Positions 35,095 to 50,000 of a stretch of DNA of 64,000 nucleotides are shown here, piece by piece. The number at the start of each line of letters is the position of its first letter. Position 1 is the first letter of the stretch. This DNA is from Gordionus sp. m RMFG-2023 (Eukaryota > Nematomorpha > Gordioida > Chordodea > Parachordodidae), in assembly GCF_954871325.1 (NCBI RefSeq), contig NC_088779.1, positions 1,862,846 to 1,926,845 on the forward strand. Direction: 5' to 3'. The notes below the pieces were generated by a model. The model searched no databases. It was not told the origin of the DNA and was given only the letters and a program-made list of their open reading frames with translations. Position numbers and translations under genes: made by a program.

Positions 35095-38000
35095 ATGCTT
35101 TGTTTTAATAAGAAACATAAGGATAAAAATTTGGAACCTACAGACTTTAATATTATCAGCGATTTAGCAAATATATTAAAAAGCAAAGGTTTAATTTATT
35201 ACCTTAAAATAATCATTACTCACATTTATATATCATTCAGGCTATGAGCTATTCCGTGAAAACTCTTTTATTTCTTTGACTACCTTAATGCTTACTAAGA
35301 TAAATCAAGAGTTAGCTTTGCTAACACAAGAGAAATTAGATCCAGGGAATCAACTACTTTTTAAAATAAATCAAGATTTTATTAATGATCTTTATTACCT
35401 TATGGATGTATTCTATTTTGCTCCATCTTTAAAAGTATTATAATTTAAAGCATTGTTCTCACTTTTTATATTTTTGGTGAATCTTTAATCAATTAGCTTA
35501 CTCACGACCTTTTGAATACTATACCTGCAAAAATTGACTTGACTCATTTTAAAAATCTAATCACACTGGAACTATATAATGTTCCCACTCATCTTATTGT
35601 AAATGCTCATCATCTTAAATACAAATTGCAAACTTTTGCCATCAACAAATCTACATACGATTTTAAAGTATCCTATTTAATTCATAAATTAATCAAAATT
35701 TAAAATGCATCATTTTTTAAAATCTGGGCTGGGCCATGGAAATGATATCTCTGCTGGTCTCTGATATATAATAAGATAAGTCAAAAAATTGATGAATTTG
35801 GGGGGATTGGATGGGATCTTGGAAAATATATAAATATTTAAGAATCATAATCATCAAAATCTAATATTGGCATCTCTAGATTATAACTTTATTTTATAAT
35901 AGGAATTATTAATTTCATTAGAGGAAAAGCATATATCCCCAAACAAGAATGTTGACATTGATTTCGAAAAATGTGCAGATGATGCAATATTTCATGATTC
36001 TGGTAATTATGATTGGCCTATGCTTAAAAAGCTTATTGTTAGGCATGATAACTTAAAACATGTGTATCTTAAAGATTTAGTGAATATAAAGAATCCTAAC
36101 ATTTTCTCTCAACTCACCCACTTAGACTTTAGCAATCAGAGTTTAACCACTTCAAAGAATTTTTTAGAGGTTAATATATTTATATATATATTAATTTTAG
36201 AATTAATAACCATAGTATATACCAAAATTGAGGCATGTCAATCTGGGCTTCAATCAACTCAGGGACATTCCAACCTTCCATACATTAGCGTCATCATCAC
36301 TTAAGAAACTTATCTTGAGAAATAATAAGCTCGAATCATTGGAAGGTACAAATAATATATTTTAATACTTGATATCGATCAACACATGTAATTATTAACT
36401 ATAGCACGGTGCTGTTTAAAGGCAGTCATACAGGGGCACAGATTAGTGATCTGCATTGGGCCTAATTTTTCAATTCCGACATGGCCCAAAAATTTTTATA
36501 AAGTTTTGCCAGCCCAGCCCAAACTCGATTTAAAAAAAAAATTTACCTCTCCAGCCCTGCCCCAATTTATTTAAATATAGAAATTAATTTCTATATTTAC
36601 TCAAAATAAGAGGTATATGTTATATGGCCTCTAGCTTAAAAAAAATTCAACATATAATTGATAAATTTAGATATATTTTAAAAATAATCCAAGCCCGTCT
36701 GGAAGCCCATTTTAGCCGGCTATGGGCCAGCCACCTTTTGCAGATCTTTAGCTTAGATTACTTTTAAAGGGGGGGGGGCTCTGTTAAATGTGGCTTGGTG
36801 TGCCTCCAATAATATAATTTTAAAGAAAATATATGAAGATATAGTTGGTAATGGACTTCCACTTTCCAATTAAATTGATATATTTTTTTGTGTTATCGAC
36901 GCCTTCTTTTTTAGAAGACCATCTCCTAACATGCCATATTTCTGTTTTGGTTTGGAGGCTTAAACGATCCCATATCTCTTTATTTTGTTATACGAACCTC
37001 AGATTGAATAGATAAATGTTCATTGACAATCGGGAAATGGGGGGGGGGGGGGGAGGAATGATTGAGCCTACCGTTATACAGGTTCAAGTGCTTTCATATA
37101 ATCATCGATTTTTTCCGGGGATATATATATAGGGCTGAAATTTGCCGCCATTGGCTCTTCCCAATGTTTCATTTTTCATATAAATAATCTTTAGAATTTC
37201 TTTCATCCATCCCAAAGAATCATGGTTTTCAAACTAAAATAAAACGATGCCATATTGGGAGATGACCCTCTAGTGGGAAAAAAAAGCGTTGATAATATTT
37301 TAAGAAATTATGGAAATTAGATTGAAAAAAAATATAGAAAGAAAGAATGATAATAGTTCTCGACTTTAAATCCACATCAACCAAAATCCAATTTACGAAT
37401 AATTTCTAGTAATTACGATTCGAATAATTGGGAAATATGAGCGAATCGGATATAAGCGAATCAAATAACGAATAATTCGTTTTCTTAACTATCCTATCCG
37501 GGAAACTATAAGTTTAAAAAAATCACCATCCCGCTCAACCGAGTCAAGGGTAAAGCCTAACCGATCCTCCGCCGAATCAGGTTGATGCACGGTTTTACTC
37601 TATAGGGGCTCGGCGTGATTTCAGGACACCCCCTCCCCCTCTCCCCACGTTTACCTGATGCGTATTCGATGTATAGGGAGACTCTGTATACATTATATGT
37701 AAAGTAAATCTAATGAAAAAAAAAGGTTTATCGATGATATACGTTTTTTATTTTCCTCGCGAATAAATTTTCTTTTTTGAAAAAAATTTTTTGGGCGATT
37801 TTATCGAAAGATAAATTTGAATCTATGACATATAAATATTACCTAGACTGACGATGTCTTCGTAATAATGCATTTGAAGGAGTCGTTGAATGTAAATCAG
37901 CTGGAGCCGCCATTTTGGTAACCTATCATATAGCAATTACTCTCATGTTAAAAGTTGGCCGATAATTTTTTCTTCATTTGAAATTATTTTTTTAAATCAA

Positions 38001-41000
38001 TTTCTATCCCTTTTTACCCAGTCTCAGTTACCACCCCCTAACGCCATTTATATTTGGCGCGATATCTTAAACATTTTAATTACAGAGTTGACCAGACCAG
38101 ATATGATGGAAAACTTTTCCCATATTTTTTATCAATTTTTGACGAAATAAATAAACAAAAATATGGAAAAGTTTTTTTGGATTATGATCTAAACACTGCA
38201 TTTCCCCAATTTCGACTTCTATAAAGTAATATAAGTCAATCAAGGTCATTCCATGTCAAGTCAATCTTCGGCCGACCCCTCTCGATTTCGACAAAAAATT
38301 GTAGGCTGGTTATATATGTTCACATTAGATCGCAAACAAAATTTTAGCGGATTAGCAGCTATGTTAGCGGAGATAATCGGGGTTAAAGGTCCAAAAAACC
38401 TCCTTTTTTTTTGCTTTTTACCGCTGTTTAATAACTAGTTTTTAATTTTAACTTCTTTCTTTCTTTCTTTAAAAAAATACCCGGGCCGGAATTCGTAAAT
38501 AAAAAAATAAAGGATAAATTTTTTTATAGGAGCTTCCGATAATTAATTCTTGGTTGGATTTATTTATTTCGTTTCCCATAATTATTTTAAAATAAAATTA
38601 CTTGAAAAATTGCAAAAAGGGAAAATTTATTTATTATATTTTTTAAATTTCGAATGGAATTTTGAGGTCATATTTTTACGGCCGACTAGTAAAAAAAAAA
38701 AAATTCTGGTTTTCACTTTTGACCAGAATGAGAGGTTTTAGAAATGTAAGAAAATTTAAATTTGTAGTATTTTTTTTCCTGGAGAATCTTCTAGCGATTT
38801 TTTCCGGGGGGGGGGTGGGGGGGGGGGGTTGGGGCGGAAGCTAGTTCATGATTAAATAATCTAAAAAAAAAATTTTTAGACTCACATTTTTCACTTATTA
38901 TAAACCATCTATCCTTTTTGGAATTAGAGCCAGTCCTAGTGGAATATCTTAGGAAAAGAGCTCTGTTATAACTTCGAGTAAACTAAAGGGCGGCGCATTT
39001 ACTGTAAACATGATTGCCCAATATCGTTGCGTAGCGCGTCGTATTTGCTTGATTTTGTATCTCCTCATCGTCATGCGGGACGATAAGCGTTACTATAAAG
39101 TGTGCTCTATGCTTAATCCATTTTCCTTATTATTTTTTTTCCTATAATTATTACCATAAAAGTATATTTGTTTTTAAAAAACATATCATATACATAATGC
39201 GTGCACTAGGAGTCCAGGTTTTATCTCAACTCTCCATTTTAGACGTATCGAACAACGTTATCTGTTTCCACAACTCGCTGGTCCCCTTGAAACAATCGAC
39301 CCATTTGAAATTGGTAAATCATGGGATTTATATATAGTTTAAATAGGGGATAGATTTATAAGTGACCCCCGTCACTCGATGACTTACAGCTGACATGGGA
39401 AGAGAGGTGGCAAAAGATGTAAGCAAGGCGGAAATACGCTTGTCTTTATGAATACAGTGATTTGTACCATGCCCCTCTCTCCCCGACGAGGATGCTAGTA
39501 ATCTGGACATTCGACATCGCGATATTGGTTATAGCGGCGTAGGCGTTCGCAGCTAATATCACGATATCGTTTTGCTCAGATTACTCTCTTGCCTTCCAAA
39601 TAGAATCGGTCATGACATAAATCACCGTAAAAAGGCGAGTACACTCTAGTCTTGCTAAGTCTACGTACATTTAGATTTCATTGGCCCATTCATTCCACGT
39701 GTGCCATCGACTGCCGTGACACAAAGGAAGAAGGAAAGAAAGAAAGGACGGAAAGAAAGAAAAGAAAAAATATATAAGAAGGACATCCATCTGAGATATA
39801 GTCGAGCGACCTTTAAAACGGTTTGTTTAATCTATTGTTTTTATTTAAATATGAGATGATAGCAATAATTATAACTATTTACACAAATTGTCTAAATATT
39901 TTTCATTCTTATGTTAGAAGGAAAGGGAACATGTGCCTATTAAGATTGTAGATTAAAAATTTAAATTATAACCACTGCTGGGGTTGTCTTCCTCTTGACC
40001 AGAAATATATTAATCAATGGGAAGATTTGATGCTTTATTTAGATCGTAGGTTAAAATTTAAATCACAACCTGCTCTCGGCATCGTGAAAGATGTATTAAA
40101 GGGAATTAAGTTGATTTTTTTTTATACCCAATACGGTTTGGTTTGTTATAATTTTAAAAAACGTTATCATTAATTTTAAATTTATTTTTAAACCTTATAA
40201 CCTTCTCTTCTTTCTTTTTTTTTCACAAATGAAAACAAAAGAAATTGTCTGTCAGCTGATATGATTAATTTAAAACTTTCTAAGTGGATTTTTGATTCCC
40301 TTTTTTAAACTTTTAAAAATGCAAAGAATGGAAGGAAGAAAGAAAGGAAGGAAGATGCTATAGTTATATGTCGGTTTTCATTGCATTAAATGGAGTTTAA
40401 AATGTACTATTAATAAGGTAGGGGGGGGGGGGTTACTTTTGTAATTAATAACGAAAAAAAAATTTGTTATCTATTATTAATCGTATTTGTGAAGAAGGCC
40501 AATCACTCAAAAATAAGAGCTAATAATTTCTAAACTTACGGGCAATGACGTATAATAATAATACCTAGACTGACGATGCATTCATAATCGATGCATATGA
40601 AAGCGTCGTTCAATGCGAATCAGCTGGACCCGCCATTTTGGTAACCCATATAGTAATTATTTCTCATGTTAAAAACTATACTAAATAACGATATGGGTAA
40701 TGTAATCAAAATGGCGACCCCAGCTGTTTTCCATATGATGTAACACTTTTAATGAACGCATCGTCAGTCTAGGTATTATTTAATGTATTGTAATTGGTTA
40801 ATTTTTAAAAAAAAACTATTTTCTATTTCTTAATTATATTTTTTAAATATTTATATGCTACATTTTCTCTTGCTCTCCCAATAAAAGTTGAAAACGTCAG
40901 GAAACCCTATATGCCTTCATCCCTGCCATCGCCAATTGGTCGCGGCCAATATTCACGCCGACGCCCTCGTGAGGCAATTCATCTTGGACACGGAAATCGT

Positions 41001-44000
41001 GACGAAAGATCACCTGATCTCTTATTTCCGTTCACCTAATCACCCGGTTTTTATTAATAATAATCTTGTATAATAGCCTGAATAGGAGGGTTGAGGGGGG
41101 GGGGAGGATAAGATAATTACCTTTAAAAAGAAAATTTATTACAAATAATGATTGTTCTTTTTTCCCCCCAGTGCAATTTATTTACTAGGGTTGTGTCGAT
41201 ATCAAATATCGAATTGAATGACGAGCCGATATTTACGGTTTTTTAAAACCGGATCGAACCGGTATTTGAAAATGCGTGTCCTCTCCAAGGACTTTGATGT
41301 TGTCATCCATGGATGCTGTATATTAACACATTATCTACCATTCTTTTGACATCTGTATTCAACATCATTATTTATTCCTGACCGTCACGTGTATATTCTA
41401 CTTGCTCTAAATATTTTGTTTTACCGGCGCCTAATTGTCCTTCGTGTAAATGATTATAGGCAATTCTTCATAAATACGCAATACTGTCATCATATTAAAC
41501 GTCCATCAATTCCCGTATCATTCGAAGTTTATTTTTGCAATCATCTCGGAGTTAATTGGTACGTCCTCCCCCCCCCCTCCACATAAGTCATTGTATTCTT
41601 TCTAAACCAATCTGTATAGTGTCATACCAGCTTTATGTTTCATTTCATTGCGAGATTGATTCCATTTCCGCAATGGAATGATGGCTCGTGATCTGTAATC
41701 TTCCCGTAATCTTTTTCGTGGCGGAAATTATTCGCTAGCGCCTCATCACGTTCTATCTGTTGGTGTATAATTTCTTTTCCGATTTTAAAAAAAAATGGTG
41801 TATGAATTATTAGAATCCAACAGGTCATTAAATTTTAATCACGTATTTTTTTTTATATATATAGATATGATACCAACTCAATTAGTGTCTGTTAAACGGC
41901 TCGTTTTGAGCCGATTTTTAAAAAAACGGCAAACTCGATATTTCATCCAGAGAAAATGTTACGCAACCCTGAAGATTTTGTTCTTAGAAGGAACGAAGGT
42001 CTATACAAATATTACCGAAATCTCCAGGCTTAGGTCAATATTCTTCTAGCCTAAATATTGAGTCAGCTGTTTTAAAAAAATCGGCTCAAAACGAGCCGTT
42101 TAACAACACTAAACTCAATAGATGATTTTTTTTTTTTAAACTCACTTCGAATTTCTTGCGTTTTAAAACAATGTAGAATCCTTAATTAAGCATTTGCGCA
42201 CTTGTTGTGATGGATTTTTACTATGTGAATTTTATGGTTTATTTTATATGGATCATTCGTACAATTTGGATATGCAAAATGGAAAAAAAAAACCACCAAC
42301 TCCCTGGTTTTGATTATCTGCTATAGTTCCAGTGGTATTCAGAGAGTCTAAGAGCTGGTAATTAAGTTAGGTCAAATAATCATATTTATATTACTGCCCC
42401 TTACAGAAAAAATCATTCTCACAAGATTATAAATGATCCAAAAACATTAATCTAATATATATAATCTCCATAATCATAACGATCGTTTTCGTATCTCCCT
42501 AATGTATTTTAAATTTAAGGAGACTATATAGTGTAATGTTAATTTTTTTGCTCTCTACGAGAATCGAACTCGAGCCTCCCGTTTCAAAGGCATATGCTTT
42601 ACCGCATGCACCAATTGAATATAAATAAATTTAAAATATTAATTATATATATATTAAATTTTCACGCATGCATCAACTTGAATATAATTAAATTTAAAAT
42701 ATTAATTGTATAGATGTTGAAGGGTAATTATTTAGTTTGTGTGTATGGTATTAAATATACTTTATTAATAAATTTTATATAAATATTAAAATTTAAGAGT
42801 AAAAGAGGTAAAATTGTTGCAATGTATACTGTGAGCATGTATTAGAAATATCAAAATTTAAGAATGTGATGGAAATCATATTGAATAAAATTTAAAATAG
42901 AGGTGCTTTAAGATTTTTGAATTTTAATTATGGGTTATAGATTGGTCTGTTTTTTTTGCAGACATAGCCAGGCCTGATCAAAAAACCATGGGTTGAAGCG
43001 TAATTATTTAGTTTGTGTGTATGGTATTAAATATACTTTATTAATAAATTTTATATAAATATTAAAATTTAAGAGTAAAAGAGGTAAAATTGTTGCAATG
43101 TATACTGTGAGCATGTATTAGAAATATCAAAATTTAAAAATGTGATGGAAATCATATTGGATAAAATTTAAAATAGAGGTGCTTTAAGATTTTTGAATTT
43201 GTCTGAAATTTTTTTTGCAGACATAGCCAGGCTTGTTTAAAAAACTTTAAATGTATTGTGACTTTTTATATATTTTATTTCAGTCCTCAACTATCTAATT
43301 GTAATATTTAACACAGAATATTTATATGGCCCTCAGATAAAATCTAATTTAAATATATTTTTATTCAAAAAAATAGTATTTACTCTTAGTCTTAATGGGT
43401 TGGCCTTGGTTGGGGTGAGCTGGGTTAAAATAGACTAAAAAATAGATATGGTTTTTAGAGATTTACCTATCTTGGAAAAAAATTTTAAATTACTATCGGT
43501 TGGTCAGGTTTTAAAATTTTTTTTTATAAAATTATTATGGGTTGGGCTGGGCTTGGAAAATATTTTTATAAATTATATTGGGCTGGACTTGGGGAAAATA
43601 TTTCAAAATTATTATGAGCTTGGACGCTTCAGAATTTTTTTATTATTAATTATAGGTCAGACATTGGCCCAAAACAAATTTTTTTGCAGGCCTGGGCTTG
43701 ACCTGATCAAAAAACCAAGGCCCATGAAAATCTTAATTTTGATTGTATTTTTAAATTCATTATGATTATTTAAATATTTTATTTCAGTTCTTAACTACCA
43801 AAATTATTATGATCTTTCATTGAGCTTGGAAGAATTTTTCATAATTATTATGGCTTTGGACTTTGCCTGGGAATTTTTTTAATATTAAATATTAGGTATA
43901 AGTAATCAGTAATATTTAACAAATAATATTGGTATTATCAAGTAAATGCTTTAAATTTATTTTTACTCAAACCATAGCACTTAGTTTTAATGGATTAAAC

Positions 44001-47000
44001 CTGGCCTGAAGGGATGAGGGGGTAAGAAGAATAAAAATTGGATATTATTTTCAAATAACAAGTAACATGCATAAAAGTAAGAAGAAAATTTTCATTCCCC
44101 GTCATTTTTGACGGGCTATCTACTAGTTATTTTATAAAAAGATAATATTATATTTGTAATACAATATTTATAACTTTTCCTACATTTTAATATTATATTT
44201 ATCGAGGGTAATCACAAATTGGATACTATTAAGAAGTTAAAATTGATAATTATATAAATGTATATATATTAGTGCTGTAAACGTTACTACAAAAAAAGAA
44301 ACGCGTTACAGTTACTCGTTACATCTGAAAAATTGAACGCGTTATTACTTTTTTGACGTTATTTCACAGCACTCATATATATATACAAAAGAATTACAAA
44401 ATAAAATTCATTATTGTTTTTTAAACTTTTAATCGATATAATAATAATAATATTACTTTTTTTTTAATATAAAAGAAATTTTCATTTTTTGTTTTTTTAT
44501 TTATTTTTTCTTAAATAAAGTTGAAAATTGATTTTAGTTTTATTTTTGTAGTTAATTATTTAAAATCTTGTTTTAAATTTAAAATTAATATCATTTAAAG
44601 TCCAATACCACAACTTCGAAAAAGCGCCTTATGTATATATATGTATAAATGTAATAAAAATTGTAACTATATTTAGATACTTTTGAAAAGTATTTCAACA
44701 ACTTTGGCAAATAAGAATCAATCTAAACATTTAAGGGTTATCAGATTAGTTTTATATGAATATAGGATTAGGATCTGTTTAAAAAAAATTGTGGTCGACA
44801 CAGCCCTATCATTTTACTTAATGACTATTGTCCAATCTTTATAATGATAGTCACTGCCAAGTCAACGTATAGCAATTTTCTAAATACCGACCAAAATTTA
44901 TTAAAATGTAATAATAAGACCCTTATTGTTTAACATATATATTATAACGGAATCACGTGGTCGAGTTCGGCCTCTCCTATTTATCACCCACCCCCCCCCC
45001 TCCACCATCCCAAGGATGGAATCACCAAGTTAGATTAAGAAGAAAAAAAACATGATCATTGCTGGGATTCGAACCCACAATAACCATCGGATTGGTAAGC
45101 GATGCTCTTGCCGACCAGGCCATAGAGACTTTCCCAAAAATCACGATTTTTCAAATATATATTATATAATAAATTTTGGTAGTTCCTATCCAAATGAAAA
45201 TAAACAAAATTACAACTTTGATAAGGTAATACCTTAAGGTAGTGGTGACTATCATTAGCCATATGTATCCTTTATGAGTGATTAAAATATTTTTATTTCC
45301 TTCCATTTATTTTTATTTCCTTCCATTTATTTTATTTGAAAAAAATAAAATTCGAAGATTAAACGATCCTTCATACGTAAATCCATACCGGTCATAACGG
45401 CCGAAGTTTATGTACCCGCTCCTCAAATAATTACGACGACCCCTTCCAACAAGGTGATTTATTAAAATCGAAATGAAAGATTTTCTTTCCTTCAATTTTA
45501 TTTATTCGGTTTCGCAACGTTATCGGTTTTCCTAGCCGCTCTGGGTTCGACCGACCTTAGCCATTCGCCATGGGGGTAGTGAATCAACCGCGCAATTTTC
45601 CTAGCGTTCTATTGGTCCTCTCCTCTGGCGGGTGTCAAAGTCACCCGTTGTCGCTAGAACATCGTTCATACACGTGACGCCTCGAACTCGAAGCAGTTGG
45701 GGTGTTAAATAATGATTAAATTTTTAATTTTTGATAAAGAAATATTGATCTCAAAAAAAAACAGATTTTTCAAAAATTGATCAGCTGTTGAATCATGCCG
45801 GGCTGGATTACACTATGAATGTATGTAACCTTAGCTTCCGGCATATTTTTTACTCCCTTCCCTTTCCAACCCCCCCCCCCCCTTCAAAAAAAATACCAAA
45901 AATTATCATTTAAAAAATTGTTGATAAAACATTAATTTAAAAGGTAAAACAACCGCTAAAAATACGGGCTAAAAGACCTTCGGTCAGGGAGATCTCCGAG
46001 CAAAGTTGCGAGAACTCCTTGTGCCATTTGAGCGTGGTCGATACCGCTTTAAGGTCGGAAGACGAGAGCGCCGCGTTTAGGAGTATTAATAACACCGCCA
46101 ATTCCACTCCAAAACCAAGTGAATTTTTTTTCGGGAGATGATGGGGGGGATTAATTTTTCCCCCTTATTTTTTCGTACCTTCGCTTCCCATTATGCCTTC
46201 CTTCCTTTCATTCATTTTTTTTTAATAACAAGAACCTTACATTGTAGCGTTAGATAAATCGCTTCATGTTAGCCGACGATTTCATAATGTTTGAGGTTTA
46301 AACCGGAAAATAAACAGTTTGAAATATGGGTTAAGTCTTGGGGTAAAAATAAGGCATCAGCGAATTCATTTTGGACTCGGGCCCTGAGCAAATTTAGCAT
46401 AATGCGTAACGGAAACCAGCATTACTTTCGGCTTATAACTTGGTTCCTCTCAAAAGTTCTTCCATATCACACCATTTACTCACCTTGCTATATTTTTTTT
46501 CTTCCTTTTGTTACGCTTTCCGTTGATTCTTTTACGCCCCCAAAATATTGTTTTCCTTTCATGATATCTTATTTAGGCGTAAATTTAGTTTTTTTTTTTA
46601 CCATAATACAAATAATTTAGTCAACGTCATCACCGTTAGTAGGGAAGATTTGGCGAAACTCATGAGAACATCTTCCCCTATAGTCAAATTCGATGCCGCG
46701 CACTCCGATCATCCATCCTTTTCACTGTACGATAGTCCCCATTTCCGTGCCATATCCGCTTTCATGAATCCGCCACTCCCCAGCTCGATTAAATCGCGCG
46801 CGGATCTGAAAGACGGCGAACCTCGTAGGCACCACGTGAGACACATATCTCACGATCTCGATACCGGTTAGCCCCATCATATTTAACGTTTTAAATAAAT
46901 TAAATTGGATGGATAGATTCTACAATTATTGATTTCTGTCAGATATAAATCTCCCCCCCCCCCCCATTATTTTATAGACCATTTTAAGGACTTGACCCAT

Positions 47001-50000
47001 AATTTTTATATTTGATCATTTTAGGCCAAACGGAATTTTTGAATTACCTTTTTAATTTGTAATAATTTTGGTTGTATTTTGTAAATTCATTCATTATCAC
47101 GTCAGTCATCCACGAAGTATTTGTAGAGTGTATCACGTGTTTTCACAGATATATATATATAGATCCCGTATAGGGAAATTGAAAATTGCGAGCAGTAAAT
47201 GAAATATTAAACACTACCCATCATATGATTCTACCAACTGATTAATAAATATAATTTTGACGGGTTTTCCTGGCCAACGGCTCTCAGTATTATTTTATTC
47301 TATCTCCATTTTAATTTGCGACACGACCTAAACTAGGGACAAGATCAATCCACTATATATGTATTCTTTTTTTAGAAACGAGCAAGTCCGACCATGCCGA
47401 TCCCACTCTGGTAGCTTCTTCTTTCAAGGAAGGAATCATTCGCCCCTATTCGAATTGTTCTACCCTGTTGGGTTTACGGTCCCGTTATAACGGCCTCGCC
47501 AGGACTCGACAGTTCGCGGGAAAGTGCGAAGAATTTGACGACGTGTTGCCCGAGATGCCAGAAGTTCTTGGACTCCCTCGAGGAAAAGGGGGATCCGATG
47601 AATACGACGAACTAAGTTTAAACAATGATCCCAATTTGTCCTTGGAAATGTCGACCGATGGTCACCACAAGAGTCATAACGAAACGGTTAGCAATTATGG
47701 TTCACTTTAAAAATTGTTTTGAAGTTTAATTAATGAAACACATATACCAGATTTCCTCGGAATGCACCCTTTTTGCAGGACCGGTGGAATGATCTATCAC
47801 GTGATTTTTCTAACTGATTAATCGCATAGTTTTGAACCAGAACGGGTCGCGGTGTTATTTAATTGTGGCACATTTTTTTTATCGTAATTTTTGCGCGAAG
47901 ATCGCACCTCCATAACCAGCTATGCGGGCCTTTAGCCCGCCTTTTCCCCTGCTTTTTGCCCGGACTCAGCTGATGGCATCCTTGATATTTTATTTATCCA
48001 AAAATATATCGATAAAAAGGGAAAATATTTCACGAATTTATTTTAAAAAAAAATAAAATAAATTCTATAAATTCGTCGACTGCCTTTAAAGTGGTAGATG
48101 ATGAGGAGTATTAACAACACCACCGATTCCACTCCAAGAGCGACTGAATTTTTTTTGGGGAAGGGGGGTCGGGGATTTATTACTCAAACCTGGGAACTTG
48201 ACTTTAATCAACTATAAAACAGCGTCGCCATGTTTTTATCCAAAAGTATTCGAATCAAATCTTCAAGTTGAGACTCAACTTATTAATTCGATTTTGGTCA
48301 TAGTTAGTTAATTTAACAACACTACTGGGAACACTTTGCTAATTGATCTGTCAGCGAAATCTCGAGGCTCAGAGGACAATGTTTATCTGGCCAAAATATT
48401 GAGCGTTTTTTTTAAAAATCGCCTCATATCGAGCCGTTTGCTAGGGCCGGACATGCGGTAGTTCTTATCGTTTCCCTTTTCCTTGTTATTATTATTTTAA
48501 ATAAACAGAATTCCAGCGCCTTCGAGACGGCTTTAAACCAGTCATCTTCGGCCAACGGTGGATTGGTGTTCGGGGATAACTCCGCCGCGAAAATAGACGA
48601 GAGCGACACCTACGTAGACATTACGAACCTGACTGTTCCTTCCAAATCGTTAGACCAAAGTTACGATAATGTCAGCGTGAGTTAACCCGTTAATTCTTAA
48701 AGTTTTCCCCACCGACTTTAGTCTTATTGTTTCTCGATTTTTAGTCGGGTTAATCCGGGTTGGCTAGTTTTTAACCGTTTCACTCACCTCAACCCCGGTT
48801 TTTTGAAAATATAGCTAACAATTGTTCAGCTGATTTTCTTTAGCATAATGTGCCAAGCCGACATTAGTCGATTTTTAATCATTACCGAACTATACTTGCT
48901 GACTAATATTTTACGATTGATTTTCAAGATTGAATCTTTCCGTGCCTTTAATAAAAAAATTTTTTTTTAAAAATAGGATGATAACCAGAATGATTATGTC
49001 GAAAGTGATAGTCGTTCTTGGAGCTCATTTGGGAGTTCTGAAGACGGAATTGGAGGGCAAGGACATTTTCTTGATAATGCTCGGTGTCAGGACCTAGTGA
49101 GAAATGAAAATATTCCAGGAAATGGTAAAGAAGATATATTTATTTCATAAGGATATCTCTCTTCTTTTTTTTTCATCTATCCTTCGAAGTAGATATTGAA
49201 ACTTTATATTAAAAAAAAAACTAAGCAGTAGTATGTTCATATATTATGGTAAGTAATATGACTAATTATTTTTATATATTTTTTCTTTAAAACAGGAACC
49301 GGAAAAGCACCTATTCCTATCCACATATTTTCTGATCCAAACATCTTCAATAAGTCTAGACATACTAAATCCCCACCCTGCCTGAGTATATCAGATCTTA
49401 AATCTAATAGCCGTCCAGCTTTCCTTTCAATCGATGAACGTTATCTTAGGTATACTATTACATTTTGTGCCCACAAATTTAGCGTTTACCTTTTGCCGTC
49501 ACTTTTAAAATTAAAAAAAAAACGTAACGCGTCCCTTGTTTAAATTGAGGTTGTCATTTTATCGTTCTAGAAAAAAAAAAGGATTTGTCTTTGAAAAATT
49601 ATATTATCGTCTGCCTTCTTATTTCTTTAATTTGAAACAATTTTACGGCATGATATCTAATTTTTATTTAAATATAGATATCGGAGACCTGCAGAGGTAA
49701 CATTTGTACCCCGGTCCGGTCCGGATTTTTACGACCCGGCCCGGTTTTGTTTTTAAAAAAATTTTCAAGCCCGGCCCGGATTTTTTTTAAAATATATTTT
49801 TTTGATTTTTTACAGCTAATAATGGCGATTTCAAATATTTCGCGTTAATTTAAAAAAAAATTAAAATACGGGCTGGTCTTAGGGCCGGACCTGCAGGTCC
49901 TGATATAAATATTTGTTACTAAAATATATCTATTAAATTAAAGAACTTTTCTTAATTTGAAGTGGGATTTTTTAAAAAAAAAATTGTAACAATTTCACTG

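Noticed and set aside
41389-41586. Possible extra STK11IP exon (with FEVYFCNHLGVNW before a GTACGT donor)
   Set aside because: Its acceptor and donor phases fit neither the exon at 40888 nor the one at 46621; the exon at 46318-46405 fits both.
45055-45140. Functional tRNA gene
   Set aside because: The B box is perfect, but the acceptor stem does not pair and the anticodon loop is too large.
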